Origin: Salipiger sp. CCB-MM3
GTDB lineage: Bacteria > Pseudomonadota > Alphaproteobacteria > Rhodobacterales > Rhodobacteraceae
Assembly (NCBI RefSeq): GCF_001687105.1
Contig: NZ_CP014595.1
Location: forward strand, 806,001 to 870,000
Length of the DNA: 64,000 bases
Direction: 5' to 3'
The stretch's first letter is position 1. Each line of letters starts with the position of its first letter. This document shows, in pieces, positions 37,337-46,459 of the stretch. A program made the position numbers and the translations under genes. The notes under the pieces were generated by a model that saw nothing but the letters and a program-made list of their open reading frames with translations, was not told the DNA's origin and did no database searches.

Positions 37337-37500
37337 TTGCGGCCACCGCCATAGAGGCGATAGGCGCCATACGCCGCCGCGCCCAGCACCGCCACCGCGG
37401 TCAGCCAGCTTTCGGCGCCATGCGGATGCATATGGGCGCCCGGATGCGCGAAGGCGGGGGTGGCAAGCGGCAGCGCCATGATCGGAAGGAGGTATTTCAT
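37333..37500 (-). CDS. Small His-rich membrane or exported peptide between ureA and ureB
   Basis: A 55-codon frame starts at 37500 with GGAGG in the codons just after and AGGTGAG upstream. Its TGA overlaps the ureB ATG. The peptide begins with a signal-like stretch ([18 protein letters not shown]), then [15 protein letters not shown] with four histidines, then a second hydrophobic segment ([18 protein letters not shown]). This is too short for a known urease subunit. The histidines suggest metal binding near the membrane. It is not a family I can name. Confidence 0.65.
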   Translation of the reverse strand: MKYLLPIMALPLATPAFAHPGAHMHPHGAESWLTAVAVLGAAAYGAYRLYGGGRK

Positions 37501-37563
37501 CGTCTCACCTGTGGTCTTTGTCGTGTTGGGTCGCCCGGTCAGGCGGCTATGTCCGCGGATCGG

Positions 37564-37866
37564 TCAGCGAATAGGATTGTGCACGGTCACCAGCTTGGTG
37601 CCGTCCGGGAAGGTGGCCTCGACCTGCACCTCGTGCACCATCTCGGGCACCCCTTCCATGCATTGCTCTGCGGTGATGACCTGCGCGCCCGCTTCCATCA
37701 TCTCGGCCACAGACCGGCCGTCGCGGGCGCCTTCGACCACCGCGTCGGTGATCAGCGCAATCGCTTCGGGGTAGTTGAGCTTCACGCCGCGCGCGAGGCG
37801 CTTGCGGGCCACCTCGGCGGCCATCGCCACCAGAAGCTTGTCCTTTTCGCGGGGGGTCAGTTGCAT
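37564..37866 (-). CDS. ureA: Urease subunit gamma
   Basis: The 100-residue protein ([20 protein letters not shown]) is a complete UreA, with [21 protein letters not shown] and the C-terminal [18 protein letters not shown] block. It forms the third subunit of the urease complex. It begins 3 nt after the ureD stop, so ureD and ureA are one transcript. A 63-nt gap and the His-rich peptide gene follow before ureB. Confidence 0.96.
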   Translation of the reverse strand: MQLTPREKDKLLVAMAAEVARKRLARGVKLNYPEAIALITDAVVEGARDGRSVAEMMEAGAQVITAEQCMEGVPEMVHEVQVEATFPDGTKLVTVHNPIR

Positions 37867-37869
37867 GGG

Positions 37870-38712
37870 TCAGATCATCCAGGGTCTTGGGAGTTCGGCG
37901 CCCGACAGGCGCCGCAGTACAGGGCAAAGGTGACGGCGCAGCTCGAACCCGTCAATGGCGAGCATGCGCAGCACAATAAGATCGGGGTCGAGCGCCGAGA
38001 CTCCGGCGGAAAACACCCCTTCGGTTTCGGGCAGCATCTCGCGCAGCGCCTCGACGCGCGCGCCAGCGCCGGGCGCGGCCAGAACAACCGTCGCCATGGC
38101 CTGCGCGCCGCGCGCGATGGCCGGATCGGCAAGCCGCGCGAAGGCATCGCCAAAAAGACGCAGCCGGTCGGCCCAGACCAGCTTGCCGCCGCGCCGGATG
38201 TCGATCCGGTCGGCGTGGCGCAGATCGGTGACGCGCTCGCCCATGGCGGCCCGCCCGAAGATCAGCGGCTCGCACAGCAAAAAGCGAGCATCCGGGGCCA
38301 TCTCCACCGACAGCCGCCGGTCAAGCGCCGCGCCGTCGAACACGATGGTCTCCTGCGGCAGCCAGTCGAGCCGGGCGCCCGCCTCGATCTGCAGCCGCGT
38401 CGCCACCCGCCCAACCTCGCCGGGCAGCGCGCGGTAGACGCGCTCCGCCGCCTGCGTGGTCAGCGCCAGATGAGCGCCTTCGCGCGCGGTCGCCTCGATG
38501 TCGAAGGCATCGCCGCCGGTCACGCCGCCAGAGCTGTTGAGATAGACCGCCTGCAGCGCGTCCTGCGCGCGCGGGAACAGAAGTTTCGAGCTGCCGGACA
38601 TGTGCAGATCGCCGATGACGCTGGCCGCGTTACGCCGCCGCGCGGCGATCCGGGCCTTCCCGCGCGCGCGGTTCGCCGAGCCCGCAGTCGGGGCACTTCC
38701 GGCGGCGCTCAT
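37870..38712 (-). CDS. ureD: Urease accessory protein UreD
   Basis: I place the start at 38712 (MSAAGSAPTAGSANRARGKA), giving 280 residues; the longer upstream frame is not family-like. The conserved LHMSGSSKLLFPR-type region and YLNSSGGVTGGDAF identify UreD/UreH. UreD binds apo-urease and recruits UreF and UreG for nickel loading. It is the first gene of the urease cluster. The 180-nt region upstream separates it from trmO and should hold the urease promoter. Confidence 0.93.
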   Translation of the reverse strand: MSAAGSAPTAGSANRARGKARIAARRRNAASVIGDLHMSGSSKLLFPRAQDALQAVYLNSSGGVTGGDAFDIEATAREGAHLALTTQAAERVYRALPGEVGRVATRLQIEAGARLDWLPQETIVFDGAALDRRLSVEMAPDARFLLCEPLIFGRAAMGERVTDLRHADRIDIRRGGKLVWADRLRLFGDAFARLADPAIARGAQAMATVVLAAPGAGARVEALREMLPETEGVFSAGVSALDPDLIVLRMLAIDGFELRRHLCPVLRRLSGAELPRPWMI

Positions 38713-38892
38713 CTGCGGCTGATCATAGGGAATGGACCTGTCCTCCGGTTGCCTCGCGGACCCTCTTTCAGGGCTTCGGAAACCACAAGCAATCGGCGCC
38801 CGAGCGGGCTGCCCCAAGCGCGCGCATGAGACGCAAATGCGCACTTTGAATGCGAAAATCTGACATCCGCACAAAATATGTACGAAACTGAA

Positions 38893-39393
38893 TCACGCCC
38901 CATGAGGCCGCGTTCCATGCGCGCAGCGGTCCGGTTTAATGTCGAGCAGCGGCGTGCCGTCGACGCAATCGAGGCCGCGCACAACCAGCACCGTGCCCTC
39001 GCGCCGCAGCAGTTTCACCGAGGAGATGCCGATCGGATTGGGCCGCACCGGAGAGCGCAGCGAAAAGGTGCCACGGGTGCCGTCGCTGCCGCGCGGGCTC
39101 TGGGTCAGCAGGTCGCGGCGGGCGCGGTCGAGCCAGTAGAGCACCTGCAGCCGTTCGGCCCGCTCCACCCCGTCGAGCGCGGGCGCCCACTCGGGATCGA
39201 GCTCGATGCGGCACTCGGGGCCGTCGGGATCGCCCTGCCGCGGGCAATCGGCGCGGCTGGCAAAGGGTGTTCTGATGCGCCCGATGAAGCGCAGCTGCGC
39301 GTCCTGAGCAGGTGGCTGGTCTATCGCAGTTTCGCCCGGACGGATGTCATCCTCGGTGGATTGCCCGGTGGCTTGCTGGGTGGCCTGGCTCAT
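38893..39393 (-). CDS. trmO: tRNA (N6-threonylcarbamoyladenosine) methyltransferase family
   Basis: From the ATG at 39393 the protein has 166 residues. The TsaA/TrmO beta-barrel signature is RFIGRIRTPF, with later SLRSPVRPNPIGISSVKLL, which binds S-adenosylmethionine. TrmO adds a methyl group to t6A37 of some tRNAs, including tRNA-Thr. Its N-terminal 30 residues are Gln/Thr/Asp-rich and not conserved. It lies 47 nt after dgoA and 180 nt before ureD on the same strand. Confidence 0.88.
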   Translation of the reverse strand: MSQATQQATGQSTEDDIRPGETAIDQPPAQDAQLRFIGRIRTPFASRADCPRQGDPDGPECRIELDPEWAPALDGVERAERLQVLYWLDRARRDLLTQSPRGSDGTRGTFSLRSPVRPNPIGISSVKLLRREGTVLVVRGLDCVDGTPLLDIKPDRCAHGTRPHGA

Positions 39394-39440
39394 TGCGCGT
39401 CCTTCCTTGCCGTCTTGCAAGGAAGGTAACGCGCGCGCCG

Positions 39441-40061
39441 TCAGCCCGCCAGTTCCGTCTTTTGCGCCGCGTCATAGGCGGCGACCACCTCTCGTGCGCG
39501 GGCGGTCAGGTCATCGAGGCTGCGCCCCGGCTTGTAGAGCCATGTGCCGATGCCGAAGCCTGTGACGCCCGCCGCCAGCCACTCACCCATGTTGCCCGCG
39601 CTGACACCGCCCACCGCATAGGTCGCCGTGCCCTCTGGCAGCACCGCTTTCATCGCCTTGAGCCCATCCGGACCGATCAGCGACGCCGGGAAGAACTTCA
39701 GCCCGTCCGCGCCGGTGCGCAGCGCGGTGAACGCTTCGGTCGGGGTCAGCACGCCGGGATAGCTGAGCATGCCCGCCTTCTTAGTGGCCATGATCACCCG
39801 CTGGTTCATGTCCGGCGAGACCACCATACGCGCGCCGATCTGCTGCAGGCGCAGCACGTCTTCGGGGGCAAGCACCGTGCCTGCGCCGATGATCGCCTGC
39901 GTGCCAAAGCCCTGCACCATGGCGGCGATGGAGTCGAACGGCTGCGGCGAGTTCAGCGGCACTTCGATCTTGGTGATGCCAGCGCCGATCAGCGCCTCGG
40001 TCACGGCGGGCGCTTCCTCGGGCGTGAGGCCGCGCAGGATGGCGATGATCTCGCGGGTCAT
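39441..40061 (-). CDS. dgoA: 2-dehydro-3-deoxy-6-phosphogalactonate aldolase
   Basis: The 206-residue enzyme has the KDPG-aldolase fold: [11 protein letters not shown] at the start, catalytic Glu in IEVPLNSP, and the Schiff-base Lys in GLKFFPAS. It cleaves 2-dehydro-3-deoxy-6-phosphogalactonate to pyruvate and glyceraldehyde 3-phosphate. It overlaps the dgoK stop as ATGA. With dgoK it forms the lower part of the De Ley-Doudoroff galactose pathway. KDPG specificity cannot be fully excluded, but the kinase neighbour favours galactonate. Confidence 0.9.
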   Translation of the reverse strand: MTREIIAILRGLTPEEAPAVTEALIGAGITKIEVPLNSPQPFDSIAAMVQGFGTQAIIGAGTVLAPEDVLRLQQIGARMVVSPDMNQRVIMATKKAGMLSYPGVLTPTEAFTALRTGADGLKFFPASLIGPDGLKAMKAVLPEGTATYAVGGVSAGNMGEWLAAGVTGFGIGTWLYKPGRSLDDLTARAREVVAAYDAAQKTELAG

Positions 40062-40960
40062 GCTTGTGTCTCCTCTTTGCGGGCCGCCTTCAGCCCTTCC
40101 AGCGTCATGCGGTCGGCATCGGCGATGAGCACCGGCACCGCCTGCGCCTCGAGCGCTTTGCGGTAATGCGCCACCAGCTTGCTCGCCCCCAGAAGGGCGA
40201 CGCTCGTGCCCAGCCAGTAGGGTTTCGCCGCCGAAAGCTCCATGCCGATCAGCAGACCCGAGAGCCGCGCGGCGGCCGCATCCGGCGACAGCCCGTGCAG
40301 CAGCCCCTCGGCGCGCAGGGTGAAAAGCTCTGCCGCGAACCCGGCGGGGCGGCCCATGGCCTGATCCACCGCCGCGGCAAAGGCCGCATCGTCCCAGCCC
40401 TGCCCCAGCCCGTGCCGCAGCACCGAGCGCTGACTCAGCAGCTCGAAGATCTCGCCGGTCATGAAGCTGCGGAACGAGATGATCTCACCCGCGCTCACAT
40501 GCACCCATTTGCTGTGCGTGCCGGGCAGGCAGATCACCCCGTCGAACCGGGGGTTGAGCGCCAGAAAGCCCGCGACCTGCGTTTCCTCGCCCCGCATGAC
40601 GTCGGCAGGGCTGTTTTGCGACACGCCGGGCAGGATGCGCACGTCGAGCCGGCTGTCCTCGGTGGGCACGGCGATGCCCTCGGCCGCTTTCGGCGGCGCG
40701 CAGGGGACCGAGAGATAGGGCGCTTCGATCCAGCCCTGCCGCGCTCCGGCCATGCCGCAGACCAGCACCGTGGTCCGCGCCTTGAGATCCGGCAGGAGGC
40801 TCAGGAGGGTCGGCTCGAAATCTTCGGGGGATAGGCGGCCCATGCCCGCGTCGCCCTCGACGCGCTCCAGCACCGTGCCATCCGCCGCCATGCGCCACAG
40901 GCGCAGGTTCGACGTGCCCCAGTCCACCGCGATCCAGTCGGTTGCCGCTGCGTCGGTCAT
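40058..40960 (-). CDS. dgoK: 2-dehydro-3-deoxygalactonokinase
   Basis: The ATG at 40960 follows GAGGAGGG and gives 300 residues. The N-terminal [17 protein letters not shown] is the DgoK phosphate-binding region, and [11 protein letters not shown] is also diagnostic. The enzyme phosphorylates 2-dehydro-3-deoxygalactonate at O6 with ATP. The next gene, dgoA, uses its product. No galactonate dehydratase or transporter is in the window, so the rest of the pathway lies elsewhere. Confidence 0.93.
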   Translation of the reverse strand: MTDAAATDWIAVDWGTSNLRLWRMAADGTVLERVEGDAGMGRLSPEDFEPTLLSLLPDLKARTTVLVCGMAGARQGWIEAPYLSVPCAPPKAAEGIAVPTEDSRLDVRILPGVSQNSPADVMRGEETQVAGFLALNPRFDGVICLPGTHSKWVHVSAGEIISFRSFMTGEIFELLSQRSVLRHGLGQGWDDAAFAAAVDQAMGRPAGFAAELFTLRAEGLLHGLSPDAAAARLSGLLIGMELSAAKPYWLGTSVALLGASKLVAHYRKALEAQAVPVLIADADRMTLEGLKAARKEETQA

Positions 40961-41046
40961 GTGCCCTCCTCGGCCCATCTTGGAATGCCGGTTGGTGTTA
41001 GCGCCCGCCCCCGCGCGGTGCAAGCGCGGAGACCCGCAGAGCATAT

Positions 41047-41107
41047 GGGGGCGCTGCCCCCGCCGCGCTGCGCGCGCCTCCCCCGGCGTATTTATGAAAG
41101 AGAAGAA
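41047..41107. repeat. Dispersed palindromic repeat, copy C
   Basis: The hairpin GGGGGCGCTGCCCCC (41047-41061), a second GC-rich inverted repeat and TCCCCCGGCGTATTTATG occur in order. The copy ends a few bases before the stop of the minus-strand TauE gene, like copies B and D. Confidence 0.78.
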
Positions 41108-41111
41108 GGCC

Positions 41112-41873
41112 CTAGAGCCAGCCCCAAGCGGTGGCCACCTCCCACAAAAGGCGCAGGGTGAGCAGCGCCAGCGCGGTGTTGATCGCCGCAAAGAAGGCGC
41201 GCTCGGGCAGCCAGCGCACCAGCCGGTGGCCGGACCACGCACCGAAAAGCGCCACCGGGGCGAGCAGCGCCACATGGCCGAGGCTACCCCATGTCACCTG
41301 CCCGGCGAGCACATAGGGCGGCAGTTTCATCCAGTTGATGCAGGCGAACAGGATGGCCGCGGTTCCGGCAAAGCGCATCTTCGAGAGCTTTTGCGGCAGG
41401 GTGTAGGCCTGAAACGGCGGGCCGCCGGCGTGGGAGACATAGCTGGTGAACCCCGCCAGCGCGCCCCAGAAGAGCCCGCGCGGCACATCGGCGGGGCGCG
41501 CGCGGCTGTCGCGCACCAAGCGCCGCCGCAGTGCGTCACCCAGGTAGTAGACGCCCACCAGCGCGACGAGCAGCTTGCCCGCCTCGGGCGGCACGCGGGA
41601 GATGCAGAGGAAGGCGAGCAGGATGCCCAAAGCGGCGGCCGGGATCAGGATGGTGAGGTTGCGGCGGGAAAACTCGCCGCGAAAGAGCCAGAGCGCGTAG
41701 AGATCGGCGAGGATATACATCGGCAGCAAGAGCCCCGCCGCGGCGGCAGGCGTGGTGAAGAGCGACAGGATCGGCACGCCGAGCATGGCGATCATCGGCA
41801 GCCCGCCCTTCGAGGCGCCGACGCAATAGGTGGCGAGCGCCGCTGCGATCCAGAACCCGCTGCCGTCGTCCAT
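41112..41873 (-). CDS. TauE/SafE family anion exporter
   Basis: I take the ATG at 41873 (MDDGSGFWIAAALATYCVGA), giving 253 residues. Seven to eight hydrophobic segments span the sequence, with the conserved SKGGLPMIAMLGVPIL near the N-terminus and GFTSYVSHAGGPPFQAYTLP in the middle. TauE/SafE proteins export sulfite, sulfoacetate or other organosulfur anions across the inner membrane. No sulfur-pathway gene is nearby. It is a single gene bounded by repeat copy C. Confidence 0.85.
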   Translation of the reverse strand: MDDGSGFWIAAALATYCVGASKGGLPMIAMLGVPILSLFTTPAAAAGLLLPMYILADLYALWLFRGEFSRRNLTILIPAAALGILLAFLCISRVPPEAGKLLVALVGVYYLGDALRRRLVRDSRARPADVPRGLFWGALAGFTSYVSHAGGPPFQAYTLPQKLSKMRFAGTAAILFACINWMKLPPYVLAGQVTWGSLGHVALLAPVALFGAWSGHRLVRWLPERAFFAAINTALALLTLRLLWEVATAWGWL

Positions 41874-42069
41874 ATTCTGCGTCCCCGCCGTCCTCTTTGC
41901 GCCGCCCTTTCTGGACATATCGGAGGGTGGGGGAAAGCAGAAAGCGCAGCGCCCGGCCCCATCAGCGCCTTGCCCCTACAGCACCCCCCGGCCCATCCAG
42001 CGCGGCATCAAAGGCTACGCTCGTGCCTTACCGTGCAAGGCTTGGATCGCGGCGGGCGGCAGAGCCCCG

Positions 42070-43059
42070 TCAGGCGGCGCGGGTCTGGTTGCGGCTGAGC
42101 AGCGGCACCGTCAGTTCGATATCCTCCTTGAGCGGGCGCAGCGGAGTCAGCCCCGCCTTCTCCAGATCGCCGTGATAGGCCTGTGCCGCTTCGAGAGAGC
42201 TGACTCCCTCGCGGACCACGCGGCGCATGGCGCGCATCATCAGCACCGGGTCTTCGCATTGGAAATCGGCGCGGCTGAAACTGGCGACGCGGGCACCGTG
42301 GCGTTCGGCCTGCGCGAGCCGTTCGAGGCAGTCGCGCGTCGTGCCTTCGCCGCAGCCGGTGAGGCCGAAGATGACCCTTGCCGGATCCCAATCCGCCAGT
42401 TCCTCCATCGCGCGAGGGCCGTGGTAACCGACCTCGATGAAGAGCGGGCGCTCCTTGCGGGCGATGCCCGAGAGGCTGCGGGTCAGCACGTCGTTGCGAT
42501 AGGCGGCATACTCCGCCTCGAGTGTATCGACCGGGATCGGCGGGTCGGCGACGCGCAGGAAATGGCGCAGACCGATGGCGGTGGCCTGCTCGCGAAACTC
42601 AGTATAGGCGCGCAGCGTGGCATGGTCGATGTCGATATCATTGTAGAAATTCAGCGCGTAGAGCCCGAGGTTGGCCACCGGGCGCACGTTCTCGAGCCGT
42701 GAGGAGCGGAAAGGCAGCGCCGGAAACAGCGCGTAGCGCCCGCCGCGCACCAGCCAGATGTCGGTATTGTCGCTGAGCCGCACCGCCGGGGTGACGTTGG
42801 AGCGCGCGTAAATCCCCTCTTCGCTGAAGACCTCTGCGGAGGACAGCGAGGTCAGCACGATATCGGCCAGATCGCTTTCGATGACCCGCCGCATGTCGGC
42901 GCGGTAGTCCGGCGCGCTGCGCAGCCGCCCGTCAGGCAGGCGCCCGGCGGCCGAGCAGCCGCGGATCAGGTCGGCATCCTTGCAGAAGGTAAGGATGAAA
43001 TCCCGCGGCCCGTAGCGACCGCGCGCGATCTTCGCCAGTTTCTCGTCGATCCGTCGCAT
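42070..43059 (-). CDS. Aldolase-like TIM-barrel protein of uncertain function
   Basis: The 329-residue product begins MRRIDEKLAKIARGRYGPRD. Patterns such as IVLTSLSSAEVFSE, FYNDIDIDHATLRAY and IFGLTGCGEGTTRDCLERL look like a TIM barrel of the DhnA/LsrF aldolase type, but I cannot identify a Schiff-base lysine with certainty. No signal peptide or membrane helix is present. It is 87 nt downstream of the transglutaminase gene on the same strand and may be part of the peptide-modification cluster, but that link is weak. Confidence 0.45.
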   Translation of the reverse strand: MRRIDEKLAKIARGRYGPRDFILTFCKDADLIRGCSAAGRLPDGRLRSAPDYRADMRRVIESDLADIVLTSLSSAEVFSEEGIYARSNVTPAVRLSDNTDIWLVRGGRYALFPALPFRSSRLENVRPVANLGLYALNFYNDIDIDHATLRAYTEFREQATAIGLRHFLRVADPPIPVDTLEAEYAAYRNDVLTRSLSGIARKERPLFIEVGYHGPRAMEELADWDPARVIFGLTGCGEGTTRDCLERLAQAERHGARVASFSRADFQCEDPVLMMRAMRRVVREGVSSLEAAQAYHGDLEKAGLTPLRPLKEDIELTVPLLSRNQTRAA

Positions 43060-43146
43060 GGCGCATCCTTGCCCGCTGCCCGTTGCGCTGGAGGATAACG
43101 GCAAAGAGGTTGAGCAAACGTCAACGACGCTGGATCGGAACGGCCG

Positions 43147-44025
43147 CTACACCGGCACCACATCCACCTGATGGGTGGTCACATGGCTGCCTTCCGACCG
43201 CAGCGAGCCACGCGTCGGCGCCACATCCGAATAGTCGCGCCCGTAGGCGACGGTGACGTGATCCGCCCCGGCGAGCATGTCGTTGGTCGGGTCGATCTCG
43301 ATCCAGCCGGTCTCGGCCCCGCACCACGCCCGCACCCACGCATGCATGGCGTCGGCACCTTCGAGGCGGGGCTGGCCTTCGGGCGGCAGCGTGCGCAGGA
43401 AGCCCGAAACATAGCCTGCAGGAATGCCCACCGCGCGCAGCGCCGTGATCATCACATGGCTGATGTCCTGACAGACCCCGCGGCGGGCTCGGAAGGCCTC
43501 GATCGCGGTGGTGGTGACCTCGGTGGCCTCGGGATCGAAGGCGAAATCCGCATGCAGCCGCGCGCTGATCGCCTCGACCGCCGCCTGCGCCGACATCGCC
43601 TCGGTGACCGTCTCGCGCGCGAAGGCGGCGATCTCTGGCGCGGCGGGCAGACGCGGCGAGGGTCCGAGGAAATGATGCGGGCTCTCCGGGGCGATGCTGC
43701 GCAGCGCGGCGAGGTCCTGCGCCAGCGCCTGCCAGCTGCCCGACAGATCGAGCCCGGCGATGGGCCGCGCCCGGCGCACCCGGCCCGCGAAGGCAAAGGT
43801 GATCACGCTCAGGCGCATGTCGTGGGCCATCTCGCAGGTGGGATTGCCGAAGAAATCCATCCCGTCGCGACGCCAGTTTGGCGCGGGCGTGGCGCTGACC
43901 CGGCCCGAGATCAGCTGCTGGCCCGGCAGATCGCGCGGCAGCATGCGCAGCAGCGTCCGGCTGGCACCGGCAGGGCTCGCGTATTCGTAGGTGATCTTCA
44001 GCGAGATATCGTAGGTCTGAGACAT
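43147..44025 (-). CDS. Transglutaminase-like protein (small)
   Basis: The 292-residue protein has an N-terminal bacterial transglutaminase-associated beta domain (YDISLKITYEYASPAGASRT) and a papain-like core. The triad is Cys185 in RRGVCQDISH, His228 in AMHAWVRAW and Asp245 in IEIDPTND. Such proteins occur with circularly permuted ATP-grasp and alpha-E proteins in predicted peptide-ligation operons. It follows the ATP-grasp gene by 24 nt. It is cytoplasmic as judged by the lack of a signal peptide. Confidence 0.88.
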   Translation of the reverse strand: MSQTYDISLKITYEYASPAGASRTLLRMLPRDLPGQQLISGRVSATPAPNWRRDGMDFFGNPTCEMAHDMRLSVITFAFAGRVRRARPIAGLDLSGSWQALAQDLAALRSIAPESPHHFLGPSPRLPAAPEIAAFARETVTEAMSAQAAVEAISARLHADFAFDPEATEVTTTAIEAFRARRGVCQDISHVMITALRAVGIPAGYVSGFLRTLPPEGQPRLEGADAMHAWVRAWCGAETGWIEIDPTNDMLAGADHVTVAYGRDYSDVAPTRGSLRSEGSHVTTHQVDVVPV

Positions 44026-44049
44026 GCCGCGCCTCCGTTGGCTGGGGTG

Positions 44050-46455
44050 TCAGCTGAGGTATTGCGCCGTCAGCGCGTGCGAGATCGCCGCCAGATCGCT
44101 GCGGAAGCCGCGCAGCCGAGCCGGGGTGATCTCTGCCGGTTCCGCCACCGCAAGCGCGGTGCGCAGCATCAGGATGCGCCGCCCCGCCTCTTCCATCTGA
44201 TGTCCGCTGGCGGCGCGTATGCGCTCTTCCTCGGCCAGAAGCACATCCATCTGGAACAACATCGAACGCGGGTTGCCCGCGTCCAGCGCAAGCAGGTCGA
44301 TCACCGTCTCGCGCGAGGTCTCGACCGAATAGCGGCGGCGGTGGGTCATCACGCTGTCGCCCACTTCGACCGTCAGATCGAGCCCGCCCTGCGGGGCTTT
44401 CGCATCGGTGAATGTGGCAAGGAAGGCCGCCATCTGATCCGTACGTTCCAGCGCGCGCCCGGCGGTGAGAAAGCGCCAGCCAAGGAAGCGGAACATGTTT
44501 TCGTGCACCAGACCCGAGAAGCCCGCGATGCGCCGCAGCAGCAGGCTCATGGCGCGGGCGGCATCGTCGCCGGGGTGGCAGCCTTCGGCGACCTCGCGCG
44601 CGGTGGCGGCCAGATCGGACAGCGCGTTCCAGCCGTCGGTGGAGAAACGGTCGCGCACCTTAGAGGCGCAGCCGCGCGAGACGTCAAAGAGCTGCAGCAG
44701 GCCCGGCGGAACCGGCTCTTCCGACGGATCGAGCCCGAAGCCTGCGAGGAATTTGGCGAGGCTTTCGACCAGCGGCAGCGCGTCGGGCCCGTAATCTTCG
44801 AGCCGCAGGTGATAGGCGCGGATCTGGCGCACACCGATCTCGGCGCGCTCGACGTAGCGGCCCAGCCAGTAAAGGTTGTCCGCGGCACGCGCGGGCAGCT
44901 GCGCGGGCTGGCGGCGCAGGAACGGCCCCTTGTCGCGCGGCGCAAGCGTCTCGCTGGTGACCGGGGCGTCGGCGGTGATCCAGACATCGGCGACCGAGCC
45001 GCCCGCCTGCATCGCCAGCGCGGTCGGATCGTCGCTGCGCCCGATGCGGGCGTAGCCGCCGGGCATCACCGTCCAACCCTCGGGCGTGCGGGCGGCAAAC
45101 ACCCGCACCACCATCGGGCGCGGCACCAGATGCCCCTCGACCATCGCGGGCGTGGTCGAGAGCGTCACCGCCTCTTGGCCCACCAGCCCCTCGCCCTCGC
45201 GCTCCAGCCACTCCGAGACCGAGCCATCGGCGCCGCAGCGGAACTGTCCGCCAAGCGCGGTTCCTGCATCTATGTCGAAGGGCAGCTTGGTGGATTGGGC
45301 CGGGCCGATCATCATGCGCTGCAGGTTGTCGCGCACATAGGCGCGCTCGGACGATTGTCCGCACCACCATGTGGCAATGTTGGGCAGTTTCAGCGGTGCG
45401 CCGGTCAGCGCCTCGCAGATGCGCGGCAGGAAGGCCATGAGCGCGCGCGACTCCAGCGCCCCGGACCCGAGGCAATTGACCATGGTGATCGCGCCCGAGC
45501 GCAGCGCCGAGACCATGCCGGGCGTGCCGAGCGCCGAGCTTTCGTCCAGTTCCAGCGGGTCGGCGAAACGCGCATCGAGCCGCCGCCACAGCACCGAGAC
45601 CGGCTCGTCGCCTGCCACGGTCCGCACCTTGAGCTGCCCCTGCTTGACCGCCATGTCCTCGCATTCGAGCAGCATGAAACCGAGGTAGCGGGCGATATAG
45701 GCGTGCTCGTAGTAGGTGTCTGTGTGCTGCCCCGGTGTGAGGATGGCGACCCGGCCACCCTCATTCGCGCGCAGGTCGATCATCGCGTCGCGGAAGCTGC
45801 GGAAAAACCCCGCCAGCCGCTCTACATTGGCCTTGGGAAAGAGGTCGTGAAACACCCGCCCCGTCGCCATGCGGTTCTCCAGCGCAAAGCCTGCGCCCGA
45901 GGGGGCCTGCGTCCGGTCGCCCAGCACCAGCCACGAGCCGTCGGGCGAGCGGCCGATCTCGAAGGCGAGGAAATGCAGGAAATGCCCCGAGCGCGGCTGG
46001 ATGCCCACCACCGGGCGCAGCCACTCGGGATTGCGCGCCACAAGGTCCGCCGGAAGGTGCCCGTCTTTCACCAGCTGCCCTGGTCCGTAGAGATCGGCCA
46101 TCACTTTCTCGAGCAGTTCGGCGCGCTGTACGATGCCTTCCGAGAGCTTCTCCCATTCGCTGGATGAGATCACCACGGGCACATGGCTCAGCGGCCAGCG
46201 GCGCTCGGTCGAGCCCTCGCCAATGTGCTGACGGAAATAGACGCCGGTGTCGTCGAGATACTGATCGCCGCGCGCAAAGGCGCGGGCGCGTGTCTCGGCG
46301 CTCTGCCCGGCGAGGTGGCGGATCAGCGGCTGCCACGCGGGCCGCAGCGAGCCGTCGCGGCGCAACAGCTCATCGGCCACGCCCGGCGGCGGGCTGTAGC
46401 CTTGCAGAAGTTTCGCCACCCGTTCCGGCAGCGGCTGTGTCGTCTTTGCCTCCAC
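44050..46455 (-). CDS. Circularly permuted ATP-grasp and alpha-E fusion protein
   Basis: The 801-residue protein joins two domains. Residues about 1-480 are a circularly permuted ATP-grasp of the DUF404/DUF407 type (LYGPGQLVKDGHLP, AILTPGQHTDTYYEHAYIAR, ATWWCGQSSERAYV). Residues about 510-801 are an alpha-helical alpha-E domain (DUF403) beginning LPARAADNLYWLGRYVERAE. Elsewhere these are often two genes. They are predicted amidoligases forming peptide bonds with an unknown acceptor. It starts 4 nt after the stop of the DUF2126 protein gene. Confidence 0.9.
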   Translation of the reverse strand: MEAKTTQPLPERVAKLLQGYSPPPGVADELLRRDGSLRPAWQPLIRHLAGQSAETRARAFARGDQYLDDTGVYFRQHIGEGSTERRWPLSHVPVVISSSEWEKLSEGIVQRAELLEKVMADLYGPGQLVKDGHLPADLVARNPEWLRPVVGIQPRSGHFLHFLAFEIGRSPDGSWLVLGDRTQAPSGAGFALENRMATGRVFHDLFPKANVERLAGFFRSFRDAMIDLRANEGGRVAILTPGQHTDTYYEHAYIARYLGFMLLECEDMAVKQGQLKVRTVAGDEPVSVLWRRLDARFADPLELDESSALGTPGMVSALRSGAITMVNCLGSGALESRALMAFLPRICEALTGAPLKLPNIATWWCGQSSERAYVRDNLQRMMIGPAQSTKLPFDIDAGTALGGQFRCGADGSVSEWLEREGEGLVGQEAVTLSTTPAMVEGHLVPRPMVVRVFAARTPEGWTVMPGGYARIGRSDDPTALAMQAGGSVADVWITADAPVTSETLAPRDKGPFLRRQPAQLPARAADNLYWLGRYVERAEIGVRQIRAYHLRLEDYGPDALPLVESLAKFLAGFGLDPSEEPVPPGLLQLFDVSRGCASKVRDRFSTDGWNALSDLAATAREVAEGCHPGDDAARAMSLLLRRIAGFSGLVHENMFRFLGWRFLTAGRALERTDQMAAFLATFTDAKAPQGGLDLTVEVGDSVMTHRRRYSVETSRETVIDLLALDAGNPRSMLFQMDVLLAEEERIRAASGHQMEEAGRRILMLRTALAVAEPAEITPARLRGFRSDLAAISHALTAQYLS

Positions 46456-46459
46456 GGCA

